A DNA stretch of 8,923 bases, taken from NCBI GenBank assembly GCA_020048935.1, contig JAIFLS010000022.1, forward strand, positions 1 through 8,923, written 5' to 3'. Origin of the DNA: a bacterium. GTDB taxonomy: Bacteria; Verrucomicrobiota; Kiritimatiellia; UBA8416. Position numbers and translations under genes: made by a program. The notes beneath the pieces were generated by a model. That model saw nothing but the letters and a program-made list of their open reading frames with translations. It was not told the origin of the DNA and did no database searches. Shown here one piece after another: positions 1 through 5,575 of this stretch. Within the stretch, counting starts at the first letter, position 1, and each line of letters opens with the position of its first letter.

Positions 1-34
1 CAGGGAAAACTACCGCCGCAGCAGGCACCGGAGC

Positions 35-1192
35 CTAGATATCAAGGATGCGGCTGCGCGGCGAGTTGTCATTCTCCTCGCCCATGTAGGAAGTCGTGCG
101 GTATTCGTTGACGCAGTTCAGCTTGTGGAGCGTATCGCCCAGCCGGCGGATGGCCACCATGCTGCTGTCGATCAGCTCGCTCAAAAGCGGATCCTCGCTG
201 CCGATCTTGTGGCGCATCAGTCCCAGATTGGCCATCAGCACCGTCGCCGGCTGGCCGAGATGGTGGCAGGCCGCACCCAGCGTTTCAAGCATCACGCGCT
301 GGCGATCCGCCTCGCGTAGCGCCACCTCCGCGCGCTTGCGATCCGACAGGTCCGAGAACGAGAACACGAGCCCGACTTTCTCGCCATCCGAGTTGCGGTA
401 CGACGTGGCCTGGATATCCAGATCGATCACCTGCCCGGACGGCAGTTCCGCCGCAAGCTCGCCACGCCAGGTCCGGTCCTCGTCGATCACCGCCTTGAAC
501 ATCTCCGCCGCCATATCCGTGCCGTCGAGAATATCATGGATACTGACCCCGGCAACCTCCTCCTGATCCCGGATGCCGATCATCGCGGCAAACGCCGGAT
601 TCGCATATTCGATCAACCCCTTCAGGTTGACGATCGCAATCCCGTTGGCCGAATTCTGGATCGCACAGTGCTCCGTGCGCAGCATTTCCTCCGCCTGCCG
701 GCGCAGGGTGATATCGCGAATAAAGAAGCACAAGCGCCCGCTATCGCTCTTAAGCCTGTTGACCGCTATCTCGCTGGGGAAAACCGTCCCGTCCTTGCGC
801 ACACAGTGGGCCTGGATCAGCGTGAACCGCTGGCGCTCGAGGTTCTTTGCCAGGCCGGCTATCAGCCCATCGTCAGCCCCGTAGATGATGTCCGACACGG
901 AAACCCCGGCCAGCTCCGCCTTCGACCATTCCAGGAACTGGACGGCACGGGCATTCGCTTCCGTGATCGTGCCCTTCAGATCGGTAATGACCGCCGCATC
1001 GTAAATACTATCAAGCAGCTCCTGATACGGCGTGAGTTCCTGGGATGACGTCAGATCCTGCTTCCCGCTTGTTCCGGGAATAATCCGATCCGGTTTCACG
1101 ACCACGCGCCGCTTGTCCGTGACCGGTTCGGCAGGTACATCCGGGATCAGATCGATCCGCATTGTTCTGGACATGTCATCAAAAACCGACAT
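35..1192 (-). CDS. Double-PAS protein with histidine-kinase-like dimerisation segment, no ATPase domain
   Basis: The 385-residue product looks cytoplasmic: no signal peptide or membrane segment is visible. A basic, probably disordered N-terminus (about 1-50) precedes PAS domain 1 (about 55-165, ending FFIRDITLRRQAEE) and PAS domain 2 (about 175-290, ending FSFSDLSDRKRAE). Both endings are typical of PAS S-box repeats in sensor kinases. Residues 299-365 resemble a HisKA dimerisation helix, with ACHHLGQPATVL around H310/H311, comparable to the HExxQPL-type H-box. The protein then ends in a short acidic/polar tail, with no N, G1, F or G2 boxes. It could therefore be a phosphotransfer or dimerisation partner for another kinase, or a signalling protein that no longer phosphorylates itself. 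The start is the ATG at 1190-1192, 3 nt after a G-rich GGGGGGAG ribosome-binding site. It is co-directional with the kinase gene upstream but separated by 150 bp, so it probably has its own promoter. The domain assignment is firm; the role is inferred. Confidence 0.88.
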   Translation of the reverse strand: MSVFDDMSRTMRIDLIPDVPAEPVTDKRRVVVKPDRIIPGTSGKQDLTSSQELTPYQELLDSIYDAAVITDLKGTITEANARAVQFLEWSKAELAGVSVSDIIYGADDGLIAGLAKNLERQRFTLIQAHCVRKDGTVFPSEIAVNRLKSDSGRLCFFIRDITLRRQAEEMLRTEHCAIQNSANGIAIVNLKGLIEYANPAFAAMIGIRDQEEVAGVSIHDILDGTDMAAEMFKAVIDEDRTWRGELAAELPSGQVIDLDIQATSYRNSDGEKVGLVFSFSDLSDRKRAEVALREADRQRVMLETLGAACHHLGQPATVLMANLGLMRHKIGSEDPLLSELIDSSMVAIRRLGDTLHKLNCVNEYRTTSYMGEENDNSPRSRILDI

Positions 1193-1342
1193 CTACTCCC
1201 CCCGTCACTGCGCCAAAGCACCGTCGACTGCCCCCCCGGAAACAACTGGCAACGACGATGCCTGATGATCGATTATGGCTATACGGGCATTTATTATCAA
1301 ATCAATAGAAAAATAATAATTCCACATTACGGAAAACGGGCA
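1193..1342. other. 150-bp intergenic region with AT-rich island
   Basis: No gene fits here. The part nearer the kinase gene (about 1270-1335) is strikingly AT-rich against the GC-rich surroundings. It contains a 7-bp AT-only inverted repeat (TTATTAT at 1291-1297, ATAATAA at 1313-1319) and is bracketed by an 8-bp direct repeat, ACGGGCAT, at 1283-1290 and 1336-1343. The part next to the PAS gene has two C-runs on the plus strand (1198-1203 and 1231-1237), which are G-runs in the presumed leader of the PAS mRNA. The inverted repeat is too weak to call a confident terminator for the kinase operon. The island most likely holds the promoter of the PAS gene. Confidence 0.5.
1278..1305 (-). promoter_or_regulatory. 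Possible sigma70-type promoter for the PAS gene
   Basis: On the minus strand, TTGATT (1300-1305) is followed 16 nt later by TATAGC (1278-1283), inside the AT-rich island upstream of the double-PAS gene. Spacing and composition fit a weak sigma70-like promoter and would give a leader of roughly 80 nt. In DNA this AT-rich such matches arise by chance, so this is only a candidate. Confidence 0.25.
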
Positions 1343-2401
1343 TCACGACTTGGCAGGCAGCGGCAAGGTCCACTCGAAGCGTGCACCGTGACAGCCTGGA
1401 TTCGCAACCGCCAGGCGCCCCCCGTGTACCGCCGCGATATCCGCCGCCAGCGCCAGCCCCAGCCCGGCTCCGCCATGGCGGCTACCTGGGATTTGCGAGA
1501 AGCGCTCGAAAATCGTCTCGGCAAACTCGGTTGGAATCCCCTCGCCGCTGTCATGGACGTAGAACCGGATGCCGTTGTCGGCACGGGAGACTCCGATGCG
1601 GATCGTCCCGCCACGGGGGGTATGGCGTATAGCGTTATCCAGCAGGTTGTTGAGCAATTCGCAGGCCAGGGCCTCGATCCCCGGCACCTCGATACCCGGC
1701 TCGACCTGGCATTCCAGCGTGATGCCGGCGTCCTCGCACAAGGGCGCATAGACCTGCGCGCTCTGCCGGACAACCTCGGCAGCCAGGAAGGGACGGAAAC
1801 GCTCGCGCAGCGTACCGGCATCCAGCCGCGAGAGCTGCAGCAACTGCTCGACCATGAAGGAAAGCCGTTCCAGCTCGGCGAGCATGTCGCCAATCGCTGT
1901 CCGGTAATCCTCGGCACTGCGCGGACGGCTGACGGCGACTTCGCCGGTGGCCCGCATGGCGGCAATCGGAGTGCGGATCTGGTGCGAGGCATCGCCGCTG
2001 AAACGGCGCAGGCGATGCACGGCTGAGGTGTAGTGCTCGAAGGCCGCATTGAGCGTCTCGGCCAGATGCCGCATGTCGTCATCCGGCATGCTGCGCGTAT
2101 CGATCCGCTCATCAAATCGCCCCTTGCCGATGCCTGCCGCCGTGTCGGCAATGCGACGCACAGGGTTGATGATGCGACGCGAGAACCACCACACCAGTGC
2201 CAGCATCAGCGGTAGCAACAGCAGATTCATCGCCGTAACGTCGACCACCTCCTCCAGATTCTCGGCCAGCGTTTCCTCGCGGTGATTGTCCCGCCAGTCG
2301 CGGTACTCGATGAACGAGAAAAAAAGCAACTGCACCAGGACAAACGCCACCAGCAGGATTGCCTGGTAAATGAATGCACGATAATGTAGACGAATTTTCA
2401 T
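1343..2401 (-). CDS. Sensor histidine kinase with short acidic periplasmic loop
   Basis: This 352-residue inner-membrane sensor kinase should phosphorylate the response regulator encoded just upstream. TM1 is at about 10-31. A short acidic periplasmic loop of about 25 residues follows (32-57; E32, D35, D38, E42, E43, E47, E50, E51, D54, with an ExxE motif at 47-50). TM2 is at about 58-74 and a HAMP linker at about 75-130. The H-box GDASHQIRTP carries the likely phospho-acceptor H140. The ATPase domain has an N-box (LLNNLLDNAIRHT, N256), G1 (DSGEG, 284-288), an F-box (IFERF) and G2 (GGAGLGLAL, 310-318), so catalysis looks intact. It belongs to the QseC/PmrB/CusS-like class that partners OmpR-type regulators. 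The ATG overlaps the regulator stop as ATGA (2398-2401), implying translational coupling. PmrB also has a short loop with ExxE metal-binding motifs; the ligand here is unknown. Confidence 0.95.
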   Translation of the reverse strand: MKIRLHYRAFIYQAILLVAFVLVQLLFFSFIEYRDWRDNHREETLAENLEEVVDVTAMNLLLLPLMLALVWWFSRRIINPVRRIADTAAGIGKGRFDERIDTRSMPDDDMRHLAETLNAAFEHYTSAVHRLRRFSGDASHQIRTPIAAMRATGEVAVSRPRSAEDYRTAIGDMLAELERLSFMVEQLLQLSRLDAGTLRERFRPFLAAEVVRQSAQVYAPLCEDAGITLECQVEPGIEVPGIEALACELLNNLLDNAIRHTPRGGTIRIGVSRADNGIRFYVHDSGEGIPTEFAETIFERFSQIPGSRHGGAGLGLALAADIAAVHGGRLAVANPGCHGARFEWTLPLPAKS

Positions 2402-3111
2402 GGTGCGGTCTCCGATAGCATGAAGCCGATCCCGCGCAGCGTATGGATCAGCCGCCTATCCGATCCGCCCTCAAGCTTCTCGCGCAAATGCGACATGTGG
2501 ACATCGATGATCTTGTCCATCGAGGTGGCCCGGCTCGACACATGCCAGACATCGCGGGTCAGCATGTCACGCGAAACCGGGAACCCGGCATTGGCCGCCA
2601 GATAGGCCAGCAGATCGAACTCCCGTGCCGTTAGCTCGATGCCACGCCCTCCGCGGCGCACGCGTCGCGCCAGCCGGTCGATCTCGAGGTCGCCCACCTG
2701 GAGCACAAAAGCCTCGGCTTCCTGGCGGGCGGTGCGCAAGCGGGCACGCACGCGGGCGAGCAATTCAGGGAAGGAGAAGGGTTTGGCGAGATAATCATCA
2801 GCCCCCTCATCCAGCCCCGCCACGCGTTGCACAACCGAATCGCGGGCGGTCAGGATAATCACCGGAACACGCGCACCTTCCTGCCGCAGTCGTCGCAACA
2901 CCTGCACGCCATCGCCATCGGGCAGCCCGAGATCGAGGATCACCAGAGCTGGCGTTTGCGAATCAAGCTGCGCATGCGCCTCCCCCAGAGTCGCCGTCAC
3001 GCTCACCACATAACCAGCCTCGCCAAGCCCGCGCACCAGGCTGCCGGATACGCGTGGATCATCCTCGACCAACAGTATCCCGGATCTCGCGGTAGTTGAT
3101 GCGTCCGACAT
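2398..3111 (-). CDS. OmpR-family response regulator
   Basis: This 237-residue cytoplasmic transcription factor has a receiver domain (about 11-125) joined to an OmpR/PhoB winged-helix DNA-binding domain (about 138-235). The receiver keeps the acidic pocket E16/D17/D18, the phosphorylation site D60 (VILDLGLPDGDG), T88 and K110 (LAKPF). The wing region, with IDVHMSHLREKL and TLRGIGFML, is typical of QseB/PmrA/CusR-like members. It is the first gene of the pair and overlaps the cognate kinase gene by 4 nt. It is divergent from the plus-strand lipid/glycan operon across 105 bp, which suggests it controls that operon and perhaps itself. The start is the ATG at 3109-3111, chosen because the receiver begins 10 residues later. 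The ribosome-binding site immediately upstream is poor (GCAGGC); a better GGGGAG lies about 19 nt away. The family call is secure; the regulon is inferred. Confidence 0.96.
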   Translation of the reverse strand: MSDASTTARSGILLVEDDPRVSGSLVRGLGEAGYVVSVTATLGEAHAQLDSQTPALVILDLGLPDGDGVQVLRRLRQEGARVPVIILTARDSVVQRVAGLDEGADDYLAKPFSFPELLARVRARLRTARQEAEAFVLQVGDLEIDRLARRVRRGGRGIELTAREFDLLAYLAANAGFPVSRDMLTRDVWHVSSRATSMDKIIDVHMSHLREKLEGGSDRRLIHTLRGIGFMLSETAP

Positions 3112-3133
3112 GCCTGCAAACCGTCTTTCTCCC

Positions 3134-3149
3134 CTTAAGCAATCTTAAG
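3134..3149. promoter_or_regulatory. CTTAAG direct repeat, candidate response-regulator operator
   Basis: CTTAAG occurs at 3134-3139 and again at 3144-3149, exactly 10 bp (one helical turn) apart, between the response-regulator gene and the divergent operon. A degenerate third copy (TTAGGA, 3154-3159) nearly continues the period. OmpR-family dimers bind such direct repeats. The half-site matches the YTTAAK element of PmrA boxes as I recall it, although PmrA sites have a 5-bp rather than the 4-bp gap seen here. CTTAAG is its own reverse complement, so orientation cannot be assigned. Confidence 0.5.
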
Positions 3150-3183
3150 ACTATTAGGATAGCCGCTTCACGAAATAGAGATC

Positions 3184-3212
3184 ATATTAGTCGCATTAAA
3201 CGAAAGGGTCAA
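3184..3212 (-). promoter_or_regulatory. Candidate sigma70 promoter for the response regulator-kinase operon
   Basis: Reading the minus strand, TTGACC (3207-3212) and TAATAT (3184-3189) are separated by 17 nt. This is a good -35 and a fair -10, and puts transcription start near 3177 with a leader of about 65 nt before the regulator ATG. The -35 overlaps the ribosome-binding site and start region of the divergent isoprenoid-synthase-like gene, so the two transcription units may interfere with each other. The CTTAAG repeat would lie inside this leader, a position compatible with repression. No equally good factor-independent promoter was seen for the plus-strand operon. Confidence 0.4.
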
Positions 3213-3216
3213 TGAA

Positions 3217-4236
3217 ATGAGTGCATGGTATCGATTGATCAGGACAGGACGGGTCATGCGGCAGGCGTTCCACGAACAACAGGCCTGCATCCACGATGTC
3301 TACGAGCGGATGGATCCGTACCTGCATTCGCCGTCCGATACGCCAGCGGCCTACGCGGTGCGGCCGGACCGGGTGCCGGAGTCTTTCTACGCCTGGCGGA
3401 AGAACCTGTTCTCGACGCTCTTCCATTCCGCCTACCTGATGCTTGACTGCCCCGCACCACGCCGACGGCTGTATGGACGGCTGATCCACCTGTACCGGAT
3501 CTGGGTGACCTCGGCTGACAACCTGCTGGACAACGAGGACAAGCTGGTCGTACCCGTCGTGATGCCGGGGTCGTCACGCGTCATGCGCCAGGTCGTCGCC
3601 CTGATGGCTGCCGACCGTGTTCTGACCGATATCCTGCGCGAAGCCGTCGAGGAGGGTGCGATCGACGACCGGACCGCCGCCTGCCTCCAGCGCGAGTCCC
3701 TGTGCCGGCTGCTTCCCAGCGCCGCCGAGGAAGCCGCCGAGGAGGGGGGGGTTGGCGTCCGTCCCGACCCGGAGCACGTGCTCGAGGTGATCCACCGCCT
3801 CAAGACCGGCCTGCTGTTCAACATCGCCTTTACCGGTCCTGAAATCGCCGAGCCGCACCTATCACCATCCCGCCTGGCCGCCATCAAGTCGGCCTTGATG
3901 CAATTCGGACTGGGCTGCCAGTTGCTCGACGATGTCCGCGATCTGGGCAAGGACTTGCGCGAGCAGCGCCACAATTACCTGCTCTCCTGGCTTACCCACC
4001 ACCAGCCCGAGGCGCTGCCAGCCCTGACGGCACGGGCGGCTGCCGGTGCCGACCGCCTCTACCTGCACACGCCACGCTGCGCCGCCTTGGCGGCGGACCG
4101 GGGATTGCGGATGATGCGCCATGGGCTTGCCCAGCTCGGCCAGGAGGGGCTGGAGTTCGGCCACGAGGAGGCCGAACGCATGGCCCGGTTCATGTTCACC
4201 ATGCTGGATCTCAAGGAGTTGAGCCATGCGGCCTAA
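3217..4236 (+). CDS. Class I isoprenoid-synthase-like protein (divergent polyprenyl synthetase fold)
   Basis: This 339-residue soluble, mostly helical protein is the first gene of the plus-strand operon. Three landmarks of trans-prenyl synthases appear in the right order: an Asp-rich motif D101-NLL-D105-NED, a KT motif (LKTGLLF, K196/T197), and a second Asp-rich motif QLLDDVRDLGKD (D238, D239, D242). These residues would bind diphosphate through magnesium. The N-terminal GGK(R)xRP element and the Arg pair after the first Asp motif, used by prenyl-elongating enzymes to bind IPP and the allylic diphosphate, are not visible. It may therefore be a terpene synthase-like or otherwise specialised enzyme rather than a chain-elongating synthase. 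The start is the ATG at 3217, 8 nt after AAAGGG. Its 3' end overlaps the methyltransferase gene by 11 nt. An AAEE tandem duplication (residues 169-176) and a run of eight G (3744-3751) lie in the middle. The fold is likely; the substrate is unknown. Confidence 0.8.
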   Translation: MSAWYRLIRTGRVMRQAFHEQQACIHDVYERMDPYLHSPSDTPAAYAVRPDRVPESFYAWRKNLFSTLFHSAYLMLDCPAPRRRLYGRLIHLYRIWVTSADNLLDNEDKLVVPVVMPGSSRVMRQVVALMAADRVLTDILREAVEEGAIDDRTAACLQRESLCRLLPSAAEEAAEEGGVGVRPDPEHVLEVIHRLKTGLLFNIAFTGPEIAEPHLSPSRLAAIKSALMQFGLGCQLLDDVRDLGKDLREQRHNYLLSWLTHHQPEALPALTARAAAGADRLYLHTPRCAALAADRGLRMMRHGLAQLGQEGLEFGHEEAERMARFMFTMLDLKELSHAA

Positions 4237-4933
4237 GCCACGGCATCCCCGTTCACACTGCGCGTCGCGTACCGCCGGAATCACGCTCGACCACGCGGCC
4301 GCGTTGTATGACTGGCTGGCCCCGCTGATGACGCTGGGATCGGAATCGCGGCTGCACCGCCATGTGCTGCCACTGCTGGACCTCGGCACCACCGTATCCG
4401 TCCTCGATGTGGGATGCGGCACGGGCACCCTCACACGCCAGATTGTCGACGCCATGCCACCTGCCGCCAATCGCTGGGTGGTCGGCATCGATGCGGCCGA
4501 GGCGATGATCGAGGTGGCGGTACGCAAAAGCGGTAAACGCCCCGGCTTGGCATTCGCCGCCGCCCTGGCCGAGGACCTGCCCTACCCTGCCGGCAGCTTC
4601 GACCGGGTAGTATCGACCTTCTTCTTCCATCACCTGAACGCCGAGCTCAAGGCCAATTCGCTGGCCGAATTCTGGCGGGTACTGCGCCCCGGCGGGTCTG
4701 CCATCATCCTCGATGTGGACATCCCCTACAGCCGCTTCGGTGCCCTGTGCGCCTATTCGGGCTACTGGCTGTTCCGTCAGGCCGAAATCAAGGAGAACAT
4801 CGACGGAAGGCTGCGCGCGGCGATACAGCAAAGCCCGTTTGCAAACTCGTGGAGAATCATATCACGCCATTCCGGCTATCTAAGCCTGTTCAAACTGGAT
4901 AAACCCAAACAAAAAAAGGAGAGAGAAACATGA
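4226..4933 (+). CDS. Class I SAM-dependent methyltransferase
   Basis: This 235-residue cytoplasmic methyltransferase has a Rossmann-type SAM-binding core. Motif I is VLDVGCGTG (59-67), the acidic residue ending strand 2 is D89 (VVGIDAAEAM), and post-motif segments DRVVSTFFFHHL (126-137) and VLRPGGSAIILDVD (152-165) follow. The ALYDWLAPL segment at 26-34 recalls UbiE/COQ5-type quinone methyltransferases, which act on prenylated substrates. That would suit its position behind an isoprenoid-synthase-like gene, but the match is only to the general Methyltransf_11/25 class. AAGGAG at 4213-4218 sits 7 nt before the ATG, and the gene starts inside the last codons of its neighbour. The C-terminus is lysine-rich, encoded by an A-rich stretch that also supplies the ribosome-binding site of the next gene and includes a possible slippery heptamer. 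The substrate is unknown. Confidence 0.92.
   Translation: MRPKPRHPRSHCASRTAGITLDHAAALYDWLAPLMTLGSESRLHRHVLPLLDLGTTVSVLDVGCGTGTLTRQIVDAMPPAANRWVVGIDAAEAMIEVAVRKSGKRPGLAFAAALAEDLPYPAGSFDRVVSTFFFHHLNAELKANSLAEFWRVLRPGGSAIILDVDIPYSRFGALCAYSGYWLFRQAEIKENIDGRLRAAIQQSPFANSWRIISRHSGYLSLFKLDKPKQKKERET
4912..4918 (+). other. A AAA AAG slippery heptamer in frame at methyltransferase end
   Basis: The codons CAA AAA AAG near the end of the methyltransferase gene create A_AAA_AAG in exactly the zero-frame phase needed for -1 slippage, the heptamer known from dnaX. After a -1 shift the reading is GGA GAG AGA AAC ATG, with no stop, and it enters the start codon of the following exported protein in frame. 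A Shine-Dalgarno-like AAGGAGAG (4916-4923) overlaps the heptamer, whereas dnaX has its stimulatory one upstream. No downstream stem-loop was established. It may simply be an A-rich ribosome-binding site. Confidence 0.3.
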
Positions 4934-5562
4934 AGACAGGACAACACATCATGATACTGGCAACGGCACTGGCGACAACCAGCCTGTTGATCGCCGCACC
5001 CGTGCCTGCCGACGACCCCGTCGGGATCGCGGTCGAGGCCTATTTCAAGCGTTCGTTTGACGGGCTGAAGACCGTCGCGGATCAGCAGCCGACCGAAGAC
5101 ACCCTCCGCAAGGCGATGAAGCCTCTGGCCGACGCGACGGACGGATTCTTCGGCGGCACACTGATTGACACCAACTTCGTCATCCGCCAGGTCTACAATC
5201 CGCGGGACTTCCTGGCCCGGGGCTATGACCTGAACAAGGTGAAGCAACTGACCGTCTTCTGGAAGGAAATGCGCGAGAATCCCGTTCCCCAGCTCAGCGA
5301 ACCCGCCCGCGGCAACATCATGCAACCACGGCTGGTCGCCATGCGCTACCCCGTGATCAAAGACGGTCAATTCCTTTCAATTGTCAGCATCATGGTGCGC
5401 ACCGAGGCCTTCCTGGAAGCCACCGGACTGGACAAGTGCAAGGGCTACCGCATCACCTGCCGCGGAGTCAAGGCCGAGGAGGACGGCAAGCTGGCGGAAC
5501 CGATCCGCTCGGTCACACTGCAACTGCCGGCCAATGAATGGCTCATCGAATACTCACGCTAG
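4930..5562 (+). CDS. Exported single-Cache-like (PDC sensor fold) periplasmic protein
   Basis: This 210-residue protein has an N-terminal signal peptide: a basic start, a hydrophobic core at about 7-25, and likely cleavage after VPA27 before DD. The mature part resembles a small Cache/PAS-like extracellular ligand-binding domain. A helix (about 30-70) is followed by a beta-rich half with FGGTLIDTNFVIRQVYNPRDF (73-94 region), PRLVAMRYPVI and GQFLSIVSIMVRTEAFLEATGL, the style of the sensor part of chemoreceptors and kinases. Here there is no membrane-anchored output domain, so it would be a free periplasmic binding or accessory protein. C170 and C177 could form a disulfide. The ATG overlaps the methyltransferase stop (ATGA, 4930-4933) after a strong AAGGAGAG. 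The export signal is clear; the Cache assignment is moderate and the ligand unknown. Confidence 0.75.
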   Translation: MKTGQHIMILATALATTSLLIAAPVPADDPVGIAVEAYFKRSFDGLKTVADQQPTEDTLRKAMKPLADATDGFFGGTLIDTNFVIRQVYNPRDFLARGYDLNKVKQLTVFWKEMRENPVPQLSEPARGNIMQPRLVAMRYPVIKDGQFLSIVSIMVRTEAFLEATGLDKCKGYRITCRGVKAEEDGKLAEPIRSVTLQLPANEWLIEYSR

Positions 5563-5575
5563 AAGGGAGTCCGTT

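Noticed and set aside
21..34. AGGC/GCCT inverted repeat just after the PAS gene
   Set aside because: Four-base stem, no T-tract, and it lies at the window edge, so termination cannot be supported.
536..1048. Plus-strand open frame (170 codons) opposite the PAS gene
   Set aside because: No motif and no convincing ribosome-binding site; the opposite strand carries two clear PAS domains.
1249..1263. Short inverted repeat GGCA/TGCC as a terminator
   Set aside because: Only four pairs with a mismatch next to them and no T-run; not a credible intrinsic terminator.
1265..2026. Long plus-strand open frame (253 codons) opposite the kinase gene
   Set aside because: It is antisense to a kinase with all catalytic boxes, resembles no family I know, and is expected by chance in GC-rich coding DNA.
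1327..2151. Minus-strand open frame (274 codons) in another frame of the kinase gene
   Set aside because: Composition is Arg/Ser/Pro-rich without domain motifs; it is an out-of-frame reading of the real kinase.
3212..3220. Two-codon mini-ORF (ATG AAA TGA) overlapping the start of the isoprenoid-synthase-like gene
   Set aside because: It might tune initiation, but the AAAGGG spacing suits the ATG at 3217 better, and such overlaps arise easily by chance.
5381..5575. Upstream extension of the SDR reading frame inside the Cache-like gene
   Set aside because: The extension reads as Arg/Ser-rich noise, while the ATG at 5576 has a good ribosome-binding site and begins directly with the Rossmann strand.
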